From positions 1 through 32,188 of the forward strand of contig JAIPMN010012429.1 in the NCBI GenBank assembly GCA_020650975.1: DNA of 32,188 nucleotides. The letters are read 5' to 3'. The notes below the pieces were generated by a model. The model did not search any database, was not told the DNA's origin, and was given only the letters and a program-made list of their open reading frames with translations. Position numbers and translations under genes: made by a program. This DNA is from Apostichopus californicus. Lineage: Eukaryota > Echinodermata > Holothuroidea > Aspidochirotida > Stichopodidae. This document shows, piece after piece, positions 1 through 10,250 of the stretch (position 1 is the first letter of the stretch; each line of letters begins with the position of its first letter).

Positions 1-21
1 TATGTGTGGGTATGTGTAGGT

Positions 22-126
22 AATGTATGCATGTGTGTGTGTGTGTAGGTATGTGTGGGTATGTGTAGGTATATACCTACACATACCCACACATACCTAC
101 ACACACACGCACACATGCATACATTG
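22..126. repeat. Near-perfect GT/AC-rich palindrome
   Basis: Two arms of about 51 and 53 bp meet with no spacer at 72/73, in the centre AGGTATATACCT. The left arm is TG-rich (GTATGTGTAGGT, then a TG run, then TGCATACATT in complement) and the right arm is its reverse complement. I see only one mismatch (T36 against G109) and a 2-bp length difference in the TG/CA run. The sequence before 22 continues the same TATGTGTGGG/TATGTGTAGG tandem theme. DNA like this can extrude a cruciform. It can also be a fold-back artefact of amplification or assembly, especially this close to a sequence edge. Confidence 0.85.
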
Positions 127-914
127 CAACGAATGAAAACGTGAAGACATATAAATAGACAAGCTGATTATGCACCTGCTCCATAACATGTCGGAGTACG
201 ATTTTTGGTTATGCTTTATTTTATTTAATATTTCGTTTATTGATTTCAATTTTGTGTAATTTAAATAAATGAATTTTGTTGCTGTTATTAAGACCTCATG
301 GTGCCACACGAGTGGATTCTCATTATTGCTGGAAACACCGGTTATGAATATTGTTAAAAAAAAACTGTGCAAGAGACGTCTTTCAGACATTGTCAGTGAC
401 GCTTTCATTGGCTCTTAAACTAGGTTGTGTCATTTGTCAGTTGTCAAGCAGAGACAGCCAGAAGTCATTTGTTATTCAAACATAGCCGCTATCAGGCGAC
501 GTGACTGAATTTATGCCGCACCTTTAGGACTGTTATTCAGTTATGTGTCTAATTAGTACGTACTTGGCCGACATTTAATTCAAACATAATCGAAAGAGCT
601 TTATTGTTTTCTAAATCTCATGATTTGAAGCTAATTAAGTGAGTTAACACCCACATCCAACTATTTTTAGCATCAAGCTGTCTTTTCAATTTCGCTGAAA
701 TAACATAACTTGTATTTTTTATATGATATATATAGTCCGTGTAGAAATGGCAACACAACGCTACAGGAAACTGGCAGGTGATACAGAAGAGCCGGGTATA
801 CAAAATGTATACATACCAACACATTGAACCATTACTGGTATTCATCCGGGGAACTGCCAGGGTCATACATATTAGTGTGTTGATTCAACTGACTTCATCT
901 TTTGCATCAGTTGA
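127..914. other. No gene or repeat recognised
   Basis: Moderately AT-rich unique-looking DNA. A 103-codon minus-strand frame (97-408) runs into the palindrome, so its last residues are just translated CA repeat. It has no recognisable domain or splice-site support, and I do not call it a gene. Confidence 0.6.
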
Positions 915-1053
915 CAGTGAAGAAATCATCGACTCGACCTAAGGGAGAGGCTCAACTCGACTTAAAATATGACGGTCTCGACTTAACTCAGAATCTACCT
1001 TGGGACTTTTTTCGACTCGAGACACGACATTTAGGGACTCGATTACTACACTG
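915..1053. mobile_element. Short hAT-like MITE remnant
   Basis: The segment opens with CAGTGAAGAAATC (915-927) and closes with GATTACTACACTG (1041-1053), whose reverse complement is CAGTGTAGTAATC. These are imperfect terminal inverted repeats starting with CAGTG. The interior is made of variants of ACTCGACTT and GACTCGA in both orientations. CAGTG ends followed by ACTCGA-type interiors are a known look of non-autonomous hAT elements in animals. I could not find a matching 8-bp target-site duplication (TCAGTTGA on the left, ATGTACAC on the right), so the element is old, truncated or wrongly bounded. There is no transposase. Confidence 0.5.
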
Positions 1054-1056
1054 ATG

Positions 1057-1093
1057 TACACTATGCATGTACATGTACATATACATGTACACA
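1057..1093. repeat. TACATG-type self-complementary simple repeat
   Basis: A run of overlapping ACATGTACAT words that are self-complementary (TGTACA, CATATG-like and ATGCAT steps). It lies directly beside the right end of the hAT-like MITE. It is probably a decayed simple repeat. Confidence 0.6.
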
Positions 1094-2590
1094 ATACTAT
1101 AAGTATTCATGCATAAACAACATACGGAATGTTTGTCATTCGAATGATACATCACAATTGAACCTTATTAACATACGCTTAGATCAAACATTGTCAGACG
1201 GTGTCTGGACATGATGACTTGCAATCACATCTTGAGTAATACTAGTCTATCCTTACTTACAAACTGGCTGTTACCTTCACACAAAAGATGTAATGAAAGC
1301 AACATCATTACGTACAAGCAGTTTACAAAACATGTTATTTCAAATGTATTAATAAAAAGTAAATGATATTCCGTGTATTGACATCTTTAATGGCTCAGGT
1401 TATTGTATGATAACGCCATTGTATATTGCTGTTTGTCCTACAACACTGTGTAATGGTCATATTAATTACAGTGATAGGTTAATATATTGTTAATATCTTA
1501 CCATGCTAATGTAGATAATTTGGCACTAAAAAACAAGGGAGAAAACGACGTATTGATGAAAAGAATTAAATATTAATATATGTGTAATAGTTTTTCTTGC
1601 ACTATTTAATAGTAACGTGACAAAATCAAGAAATACTGGCTTTCACTGCAGACATCTAACTTAAACAACTTTTGTCATTCCTAAGGGATGCTAGGTAGTA
1701 ATGAATTCTGCATTCTGATTCCAGGAAATTGAATAATCCATACTTTTCTTTTTAATAAAAACTTCATGATTGTTTGATCGGTGATGTCTTCGAAAATTTT
1801 CTAATAACATTTTGGTCACTAAGATGACCTTTTGTGTCATAAACGACTGAGATTTCTTACCCTTAAAGTAGTTGTTAATGTTTCTTGGCAGTTTAGTCTT
1901 CATTTAGTAGATATGATTTCCGTGATCTATATGATCTGATGCTATGATCCTGGTTTGCACTACTGTATACGCAATACAAACTTCATATAAGCCATATATT
2001 AGGGTTGCTCCTTCAGTGTGTTACAAAACCACATCGTTTTCTTTTTTTCTTTTCCTCTTATGCACGGGTACCTTAAATTACATTAGTTGAAGTTACAGTT
2101 AGTTAAAGGTGATGGCATTGCGACGATCACAGTAAATCTTTCACCATTTTATGGTACTGAAGGGCATATAAAGCGGCAATCTCGTCAATCGTGAAAGGAA
2201 AAGGCCGGCCTTACCTAACATATAGTCGTCTGGTTATATGGCGTTCAAGTCTACACACGTTCATTATGCAGGAGAATGAAGGTGTCAACATGTAATAGAG
2301 TCCAATCAGATATACCTTATGTACCTAATGGAACCTTCTACAAAGCTTGGTTAACTATAGGATACCGCACTACTTCGAGGATTGGCTTATAGGACAACTT
2401 AGGTGAAATGATACTATATAATGCTACCGTCTTTGCTGACTCGCTGCAAGTTTTGCTTACTTCAAGTTTTGTTTTGGTTTTGTACGCCTATTTGAATTTA
2501 ACCTCGGTAATTAAGAAATACATTTTGAGTACCGGATTTGCTTACTTTTGTACATTTTTTTCTTTCGTAGAAGCCGAGTTTTTTTTAAAC
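1094..2590. other. No gene recognised, AT-rich spacer
   Basis: Stop codons are frequent in all frames. Minus-strand 1691-1903 and plus-strand 2408-2617 are short open frames of low-complexity composition without splice or domain support. I see no tandem or inverted repeat of note. Confidence 0.6.
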
Positions 2591-2640
2591 TCATTTCATT
2601 TCAATTCATTTCATTAAACTTGTTTCATTTCATTTCATTT
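2591..2640. repeat. (CATTT)n degenerate microsatellite
   Basis: Repeated TCATTTCATT words, interrupted by TCAATTCATT and ATTAAACTTG. Such pentamer runs often mark an old retroelement tail, but no flanking element is recognisable here. Confidence 0.7.
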
Positions 2641-2731
2641 GAAAATTCTTTTATGTTTACAGTAAGTAGGCTTTTGTCAGTCGTGTTCAGTTTCAGCATC
2701 GTTAGTGTAAGTTGCAAAACGTCTTGATAAT

Positions 2732-2733
2732 NN
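2732..2733. other. Assembly gap of 2 N with repeated flank
   Basis: The two unknown bases sit between GATAAT (2726-2731) and GATAAT (2734-2739). The same hexamer on both sides suggests two read ends that were abutted rather than merged. A C-rich run (2744-2762) follows directly. Confidence 0.85.
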
Positions 2734-2762
2734 GATAATGACCCCCACCCCCTCCTCCCTAC

Positions 2763-3449
2763 ACCTAAACTGTCACATCCCGTAATATACTCTATATCCT
2801 GGTACCAACCACCGGTTTACAAGATCAACCTAATTCGTAGTACCAACATGCATGCACCAAAAGATAATAAACCTAATTTGTACTTTTCATTCTGTAAACC
2901 ATTCATTTAAAGCTTAACAAATCGCCAATCAAGTGGCAAATAACACATTTGCGTTTTACAATATTATGTGAACCTTTCTTATTCTCTTCAATATATTCTG
3001 ACATTCAAAGACATTGTCTGCCAAAGTGGAATCGGGTAAAATATAGATAAAACATGGAATTAGCCTCAATTAACCATTTTCGGAAACTGAAATGTTTACT
3101 GCACTAGTTGATATGGAAACGACAAATCGTGTAAAATATTATGATCTAAAACTTTGTATTTGTTGTTTCATCCCCAAAACGCCGATACTTCAAAGCTAAT
3201 AAGTGTGACAACAGTGACTATGTTATTTATTCCATTCTAAACTTTGATATTCATTGTTGACATTTTCTGCAAATTGTCTGATGTTTATTCCGAAAGTCAA
3301 ATAATTGGTAAAATCTCCCAACTGGTATTAGACATTCGAAATCATGTGCTTCATTTAGGTATCAACTAAAGAGTTATCTAACTTCCAAAAACCGTGATTG
3401 ATATTATTTTCAAGTTTGTTTTGTACATTTTGTTTTTCTTTCTTACTTT
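2763..3449. other. No feature recognised
   Basis: AT-rich DNA with dense stops in all frames. No repeat, RNA or regulatory structure is visible beyond chance-level motifs. Confidence 0.6.
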
Positions 3450-3595
3450 ATTCTGTTATTTCCTTTCATTTTCTTTAGGGTTACTATATTTGATAAACAT
3501 TTTATTTTTTTCTAGTATCCTGTATATACCATTACTGCACTGTTTTTGTATGTCTATGTATATGCGAAATATATTAACTAACTGAACTGAAAATG
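3450..3595 (+). mobile_element. Possible LINE 3' end remnant
   Basis: A T-rich stretch (3394-3580) passes through TGTATATACC, CTGTTTTTGTATG and TATGCGAAATATA and ends in a short ACTAACTGAACTGAA series (3576-3590). That layout, a TGTAT-rich untranslated stretch followed by a short tandem tail, resembles 3' ends of CR1/L2-type LINEs in marine invertebrates. No reverse transcriptase reading frame or target-site duplication is visible, so the call rests on resemblance only. Confidence 0.25.
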
Positions 3596-3599
3596 TATA

Positions 3600-4080
3600 C
3601 GGGTGGGCATTAGCTAATACCGATAGTATCTCATAGTTCAGGCGCCCTTGTAGCGGTAAACGGGGGCCTGCTAATTGTAAACACATTCATGACATTTTAA
3701 ATTTGTTTCTTCTTAGTACTTATCTTGAGATCTTTCTTTCGATTCTCAGTATTTGTTGCGGGCAATCCTTTTACCACCACTTCTAGTCAGTCACATAGCC
3801 ACGTAGACAATGTTAATGGCTATTAAGAGTGAATATATGTCGTATAATGTATAGTATAGGTACGAAGTTAAACCTTAATACCTTAAGATTGTTGAACGTT
3901 ATGTCATCACGTTTCTTAAATTTGGTATATATACCAGTGACATTCTTCATTCGTTTTTATCCACAGTTTCTGTGGAACTTACCCATAGTTGCCTATACTC
4001 TCTCATACATCACGTAATACCAACACATTCATTTAATATCAGCCTTGTTCTAAATTTTGAAGAAAATCTGAGATAAAATA
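3600..4080. other. No gene recognised
   Basis: This block includes a less AT-rich patch around 3600-3680, then ordinary AT-rich DNA. The short frames at 3456-3686 (minus) and 3829-4017 (plus) lack any support. Confidence 0.5.
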
Positions 4081-4082
4081 TT

Positions 4083-4235
4083 ATACAATTTTAATGTCAA
4101 AAGCCATAATTTTGAGATGAAAAGTCGACATTTCGATATAACATTGGAAAATTTTCCATGGAAAGTCGAAAGGTAGATACAATAGGAGAATTTTTGTAAC
4201 ATAGACCTTTTACATCTTATTTTCGACTTAATATA
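4083..4235. repeat. Degenerate AAAGTCGA / TTTTGAGAT repeat
   Basis: Related words recur: GTCAAAAGCC, TTTTGAGATGAAAAGTCGAC, TTTCGATA, GGAAAGTCGAAAGG and, inverted, TTTTCGACTT. The block also holds a perfect 14-bp palindrome, TGGAAAATTTTCCA (4145-4158). It looks like a worn low-complexity repeat that alternates between AAGTCGAAA and its complement. Confidence 0.45.
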
Positions 4236-4373
4236 TTTAAGATAACATGAAAATATTTAAAAAAATAAAAAATTCATATAGCCGATAGTTTTTCGATGAT
4301 ATGTGGGCCACCATTGCACCTCAAACATTCTCATGTAGATGATCCCAAACTGTCCACTGGTTTCTTCCCCCAT

Positions 4374-4402
4374 CTACCCCCCCCCCTCACCCCACCCTTA
4401 CG
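4374..4402. repeat. C-rich run
   Basis: A near-continuous C tract interrupted by T and A. It accounts for the proline-rich start of the short plus-strand frame at 4296-4535, which is therefore not called. Confidence 0.7.
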
Positions 4403-6179
4403 AGCCCCACATATTCGTAGCTTCGTATCGTCATTTTCAACTCTCAATATGAAACACTACCGTTTTTTTCTTTTATGTGTACGTGTAACTATTGAAAAAC
4501 ATGATTCTAGTAGATTCTTTTGTACGAACAGATAAGTCAAATTCACAAGGTCTTGTTCTAATGAGGCTTGCAAACAAGCCATTGTGATAAACTAGTTGGA
4601 TGTCTGATTTCCATTAATCTGTTTCTGATTAATGGCTGCTGTTAATCCATTTCGAACGTAGTGTATCGCAAATGCTCTTTTTGTGTTACATATTACCATG
4701 ACTACCACATAAGTTATTAATATTATTAATCTCGTCTCATGGTAGATAATTCCAATCTCAATTCAAATTAAAATTCCTGGAAAATGTACTATTGAATAGT
4801 AAAAACAGTGAGGAAACCGATAATCACAATTGCTTATCATGTTCCAATGCACTTTAGTGTATATTCAAGTAGAGGACGCTATACCACTATATAACAGATC
4901 TCTATGAATATTAGTCCCGCATTTCTCGATTTAGGAGAGGGCGCTGCACATGATTGTTCATATAGTCATACTTTTAGTGTCTCTTTGTATTATCTCTCTT
5001 CCACCTGTGTTTATCAAATTTTATATCTATTTTTACTTTCGCCCAAGATAACGAATTCAAGTATTATTTGTTATCACTTTAATCTAATCCATGAATAAAA
5101 TCCCTACTCTATATAAAAATTATCATTAACTTGATTTCTTAATGTCATTATAGTAATCACATTAACGAAATGTAGGCAATCGATTTTGCAAACATATCAA
5201 CGATTGATTCATGTGCAGTAATATCACAGTGTGATTACGTTCTTCCATTTACGATAATTCGAGTCATGTTCATTTTCTGTCCACTTTTCGTTAAATTTTC
5301 TACATTTTGGGAATTTGTCATGTATTTGTTTCGTGTATATAATAATAGATGTCGTTAGTCATAGCTTAAGATTAGTTCTGTTATATCCATGTAACCTAAA
5401 TGTCCATTATATTACATTGTACCGTTACCTGGGTGCAATAATAAAAATCACAATATCTCAATTATAATATTAAATGAAATTTATGGATAGAGTAGTTTCC
5501 GTATTAATTTCTTCGTCTTCTTTTTTATGTAGATAAACTACCATTACCAAAGTAGAAATATAGGACGCTTCAAAGGTTACTGCTTATCTTGTTGACCCTT
5601 CGACAAAGAACATGAAGCATACGACAAAAGACATTTAAAATAATAATATCAGTTTGAAATGTTTGAAAGAATATATTTAGTGTCATTAGTTTAACAATTT
5701 TATATTAGATGTAAGAACCTTATCATGGAGAGTATCCATAGTGTGGTTTATTTCAATAATAATATTGATGCAATGAATCAGTACACACGGTCTTATGATA
5801 AAGGGAGCAGTGCATAAGGTCTTGTGATAAATGAAACTTATGTGTTTCTTATAGTAAATCACACTGACTAGTATATGCATGATACAGAAACGTAAAATCC
5901 GGTCGCACAGGCAAATCGATAAGCAAATCCTACAATCCTGTTGTATGTGCCTTAATCTTATCTGTCAGCTTTTTTAGAAAATGGCGCCTATCACATTTTG
6001 AATGCGGTTCCTTGCTCTCTAAATTTCCTTTTATAAAAGTGGAAACTGGCCTTTCTCAGTTTCAAATCTGTGAGCCATTTTGATAAATATTTTCAAACCG
6101 CAACATTGTTAACAACCTTTATATGATCTCTGTTGTATTCGCTGTTGAGGCTCTCGTTCTTTGCCAAGGGGAAATTTGT
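4403..6179. other. No gene recognised
   Basis: AT-rich DNA with no open frame above 65 codons. One CTCF-like core, GAGGGCGCT, lies at 4937-4945. TTTTATAAAA (around 6030) is a symmetric TATA-like word without other promoter support. Confidence 0.6.
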
Positions 6180-6232
6180 GGGAAGTCATACTTCCCCTGC
6201 CCCCGCCCCCACCCCCCGCATACCGCCACCTA
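6180..6232. repeat. C-rich tract
   Basis: Runs of C broken by G, A and T. It sits at the start of a 125-codon plus-strand frame (6161-6538) and explains that frame's polyproline segment. The rest of the frame is Cys/His/Arg/Tyr-rich with no recognisable domain, so I leave it uncalled. Confidence 0.7.
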
Positions 6233-6803
6233 CAATACCACATTACATTAAGGTCATATAACCCATGTCAGTTGTGCGCACGAAACTGTGCACGTAGGCT
6301 TAATCCATGTGAACCAACACTTAGGGTTGTACATATCCCCGTTACGGAAAAGAACATTTACCATTATACGGGAAACAAAAAGATCGGGAAGTTCTACCTG
6401 CGCATAATCCCTTTGTTATGTCATGGAGCTATGACGTATGAATATACCCATGGTTATGTTGAAAAAATATCCAGTATCACGAGGAGACCAATACACAAAC
6501 TGCCTATATATCAATATTTCATGTTTTCCCTGCTATAAGGTTCTGCGTGCCTAATTATTATTGAAAGGGTTTTGAAAACATCGCTGGCGTCATAAAATTT
6601 ACTTGCACTTTATCGCACTTTGCCTAGTCTGAGAACCTATGTGATATTGTGGAGTAAATAAGACTATGCTGGTAAACACGACAATAAACGCATTGATTAT
6701 CATAAAACGCAAACATGAACTTTAAGCCATGTGTTGCACATTACTTCAAGCTGTGTAACTTCCCCTTGCTTCGAGAATCAGTCGGCCTGAAATGATCTTC
6801 TTA

Positions 6804-6846
6804 TGACGTCATCATTGTGTGTCCCTTGCATGGTCTTTTGACGTCA
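6804..6846. promoter_or_regulatory. Pair of consensus CRE octamers
   Basis: Two perfect TGACGTCA palindromes lie at 6804-6811 and 6839-6846, 35 bp apart start to start. TGACGTCA is the full cAMP response element bound by CREB/ATF bZIP dimers. Two copies this close are unlikely by chance in AT-rich DNA. No TATA box, exon or other gene evidence adjoins them, so enhancer function is inference. Confidence 0.4.
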
Positions 6847-7536
6847 ATGAGTGGAGAATCTTGAGCGTATTATGCTATAGGAGTGAATCTAAAGGTAACA
6901 GATGGTAATAACATCAAAGTACCTATAATTAGTATATTCGCCCACTTGACGATTCTGGTTAAGATCATATCGGCGCTCCTAACGTAGTAATGAAACCTTT
7001 ACCTACAACAACGGCGTTCCCTTATGTCACCGTTACTTAAACAGAATTAGCCTGCAGACCACCTTTGGGACAGTTTGCTGGTCTTGCTGACGTACAGGCT
7101 GAAAAACACAGAATCTACCGTTTTCAAATATATTCTGGAACATTGTGAATAAATCATCATTACATCACGGAGAGTTCTAACTAAAATTAGCCTGAGCTAT
7201 AACTTAGACAAAATTAGAGTTGTAAGAACGTCGTAGAGTTGAAGGCTACTGCTAAGATTAGGTTTAAACAGATCAAACCGACTTTTACGTGATCTGGATA
7301 AAGAATGTTGCAATTTTGAATCTGCCTGCATGCGCTTTTTCATACATGCTGTAATCTTACAAAAACTACACTATTATTCAATGTTTATTCTCATCTATTA
7401 GTATAGAATGCACGAGTTTGTGATTACTATTTATAGATGTTTCCCAGTATGAGGAAGTATGGAAGTAAAGCAAACTGAAGCTTATTTCTCTTTATGAACC
7501 ACGAGCGGCAGATATTGGGTAGGCACGTATCCACTC
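6847..7536. other. No feature recognised
   Basis: Unique-looking DNA with no reportable open frame. Dense stops and no repeat seen. Confidence 0.6.
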
Positions 7537-7623
7537 CACCTTTTTGTAATGACGTACCCATTTTCATTAGAATGTCATGCCCCTTTTTCGTTAATGAATA
7601 GCGCCCTTTTCATTTTTATGATA
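7537..7623. repeat. Degenerate ~23-bp tandem repeat, four units
   Basis: Units at 7537-7556, 7557-7579, 7580-7603 and 7604-7623 share the pattern CCC-TTTT-CATTA-ATG-NN-ATGC with several substitutions each. It looks like an old minisatellite. Confidence 0.45.
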
Positions 7624-9104
7624 TTAAAAAGTGCTCATTCTCGTAAACGAAAGTGTCTCTTTGGTAAACTCGACAAGTGACCTTGTTCATTACCATTTGA
7701 TTTGTGTTAAGTAATACACACACAATTCATGTGGTAGGGTCCCACTTGCTATTAAAGTTCGTGTCCCTGTTCCCTATTCAATACCCTTGCGTCGAACCAT
7801 GTTGTAAACGTTATTCATTCCTTAATATATCTTTCTTTATTTACGCACACCCGGAGAAGATATTATGACCGTCTGTGTTTACACGAGCTGCACTGCCCTT
7901 CCTCCGAAACTAGCATTTTCCGTTGTAGAAATACACCTCTCGCCTTTTAAAACATTCGATAATGTTTACGAAAGGTTAAACTCCTGCAGGCATCCCTTGA
8001 TAATACCTGCACTTGCTTCCTTTCATTAACTATCATTCCATCTAACGCTATATTTACTCAGTGTGTCCTTGATGGCACAGCAAACACAATTTTCACTCTG
8101 TGCGTGAAAATTTGTTATAGGGAGTCAACTTTCGTGCCATCATATTTGTCACATGGGACCTCATATTTTCATATAGATCCATCTAGTAATATTTAAATAT
8201 TTAACTTCAATATTTACTTTTCAATTTCGCTATGAGATAATGGATTGCAGTAATATATCATGGATTTCCGTGCTTACGGTTTAGTTTTGCATCCTGAACA
8301 GACAGCTGGAGTTTGTTGGCTTTCCAAAATATTCTTATAGCCAGCAAATTTACCGTTATTAATGGAGAATGAAACTAACATTTTTAAAATATTGCAGAGC
8401 CTTGCTATATTTCTATAGACGCTTATAATTTTAAAGAAAAATATCGATAAATATAGAATTCAGGCATTTGGGATGTTGGAACAAACACAAATTCTATTAC
8501 GCCTGCTTTGAATGTTTCGAGTATTTAATGACATTACCAACTTAACTCTGTTTTAAATCTTGCTTGGAAATTACCTTTTTCATAATTTAAATCCAACAGG
8601 AGTTCTAATGCTTGATTTGTTTCTATTTTGGTTTACTTACTTCTTTGTTGTTGATGATGTTTCAGGTTTTAAGTTAATTAATTGCACTAGACCACATAAA
8701 ACGAATATATCCATGTCACTTTTAAGTTGATATTGCCCTTTTCAGTAATCACTCTCAACATATCACTTGAAAGTTCCCTTTTTCTAATGTTTACAAAGAA
8801 CGCACGTTTTTCTTTTTTAAAGAAAAAATTGTGCATGGAAAATAACTCAGAGGAGACTCATGCAGAACAAGTCGAAAGAGATTATATGATATGGCTAGTT
8901 ACCTTATGCATGCCCTTTGGTAATTCCGCGCAGAGATGTACGTCATGTAGAGATTGTTCATTTTGCTGATAGAAATCGTAAAATCCATTTATTTGCATGA
9001 AATATAGATGTCATGATGACAAAGTGTCCAGTTCCTGTCAGGAAACGAACATGACTGTTTATACTAAAACCAATGAATCGATCGTGAGATATCTCTCACT
9101 CCAC
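7624..9104. other. No gene recognised
   Basis: AT-rich, with one 80-codon plus-strand frame (8727-8969) of mixed composition and no domain. A TCGAACC word at 7792-7798 resembles an inverted tRNA B box, but no A box lies at the right distance. Confidence 0.6.
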
Positions 9105-9150
<46 letters not shown>

Positions 9151-9189
9151 ACCTCTCTCTGTCTCTCTCTGTCTCTCTCTGTCTCTCTT
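9105..9189. repeat. (GTCT)n / (CTCTCTGT)n microsatellite
   Basis: About ten GTCT units pass into CTCTCTGT units. It opens the repeat nest that runs to about 10.25 kb. A 144-codon plus-strand frame crosses it only because the repeat has no stop codon. Confidence 0.95.
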
Positions 9190-9320
9190 ATTTATCAGTA
9201 ATACATTTTATAGGCAAGTGTCAGTTCACTGCAGAGTGCAAAGTTTCACCATTTGTCATAAAAGGAAATTTTCAGTTGTCTGTAACTTTACTGAAGCCTA
9301 CATTAAATTTGAAAACTTCT

Positions 9321-9364
9321 TGTATGTATGTATGTATGTATGTGTGTATGTATGTATGTATGTA
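9321..9364 (-). repeat. (CATA)n tail of the adjacent SINE
   Basis: On the plus strand this is (TATG)n with one TGTG interruption. Read on the minus strand it is a CATA run directly at the 3' end of the SINE body, where such elements carry a short tandem tail. Confidence 0.85.
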
Positions 9365-9586
9365 TTTTAGATCATCATGCAAGCAGGAACTCGCGAAGAA
9401 GCCTCATTGGCTTATCAAAGCCGCAGGCTGACCGAAGTCAGTCTCTTACATTCATATTTAACGTCCATGATTATGAATTGTCAATTGTCAACAACACTGT
9501 AACTGGACGACATACATTAATCTTGGAGTGACTCGAACTGGGGGACCTTATGATTGGAAGGCACCGGCGTTAACCACTGAGCTAAC
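9365..9586 (-). mobile_element. tRNA-derived SINE
   Basis: On the minus strand, TAGCTCAGTGG (9584-9574) matches the RNA polymerase III A box TRGYNNANNGG at every fixed position. AGTTCGAGTCA (9539-9529) contains GTTCGAGTC, a full match to the B-box core GWTCRANNC. The 34-nt gap between them is normal for a tRNA. Between them GCCTT...AAGGT can form an anticodon-like stem. The tRNA-like head is followed by an unrelated body of about 160 bp containing paired GAAGCCTCATTGGCTT words, then the CATA tail. No 3' CCA or acceptor pairing is kept, so this is a retroposon and not a functional tRNA. Possible target duplications are TTAAATTTGA (9303-9312) and TTAAATGTTGA (9587-9597), which are imperfect. 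The parent tRNA and the partner LINE cannot be named from sight. Confidence 0.8.
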
Positions 9587-9681
9587 TTAAATGTTGATTG
9601 TATGATATGTTGGCGCATTAATGATTCCAATAGTTATATTTTCCTTTTCATGTCGCTGATCTTTGATCTCTCTGATATCTA

Positions 9682-9698
9682 TGTTGTTGTTGTTGTTG
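9682..9698. repeat. (GTT)n microsatellite
   Basis: A short GTT run between the SINE and the 54-bp minisatellite. Confidence 0.8.
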
Positions 9699-9765
9699 GC
9701 CTTGTTGGTGTTGCTGTAAATTGTGATTATGACATTCAGGGTTTAGATCCCTATTTCGAGAGGCA

Positions 9766-10250
9766 TTTCAGTTATTGTGCGTTATTTATTTCTATGTTAT
9801 CTTTGCTGAAGCGATCGACATTCATTGCAGTTATTGTGCATTATTTCCATGCTTTCCATGTTGTACGAACAACACACTTTGCAGTTATTGTGCATTATTT
9901 CCATGCTTTCCATGCATGTTGTACGAACAAACACACTTTGCAGTTATTGTGCATTATTTCCATGCTTTCCATGTTGTGCGAACAACGGACTTTGCAGTTA
10001 TTGTGCATTATTTCCATGCTTTCCATGTTGTACGAACAACGGACTTTGCAGTTATTGTGCATTATTTCAATGCTTTCCATGTTGTACGAACAACGGACTT
10101 TGCAGTTATTGTGTATTATTTCTATGCTTTCCATGTTGTACGAACAACGGACATTGCAGTTATTGTGCATTATATCCATGCTTTCCATGTTGTACGAGCA
10201 ACGGACATCGTAGTTATTGTGCATCATTTCTCTGTTGTCTATATTGTAAC
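9766..10250. repeat. 54-bp minisatellite, about nine units
   Basis: The landmark GCAGTTATTGTG (or a variant) starts at about 9768, 9827, 9881, 9940, 9994, 10048, 10102, 10156 and 10210. Spacings are 59, 54, 59, 54, 54, 54, 54, 54. The first and last units are diverged, and one unit (9881-9939) carries a 5-bp insertion around CATGCATG. Because 54 is a multiple of three, three plus-strand frames and one minus-strand frame stay open across the array (up to 203 codons). They translate to the same repeated peptide themes, which is a mechanical result of the period and not evidence of a gene. Confidence 0.95.

Noticed and set aside
97..408. 103-codon minus-strand frame next to the palindrome
   Set aside because: The end is translated CA repeat, and nothing in the rest resembles a known protein or exon.
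6161..6538. 125-codon plus-strand frame, the longest outside repeats
   Set aside because: It begins in a C-rich tract giving polyproline, has no recognisable domain, clear promoter or splice signals, and is within the length expected by chance in 32 kb.
7785..7805. TCGAACC as a possible tRNA B box on the minus strand
   Set aside because: No A box or cloverleaf pairing at the proper distance.
8997..9531. 144-codon and 67-codon plus-strand frames across GTCT and TATG repeats
   Set aside because: They are made mostly of microsatellite and antisense SINE sequence.
9529..9586. A functional tRNA gene at the SINE head
   Set aside because: No acceptor-stem pairing, and the sequence runs on into a SINE body with a CATA tail.
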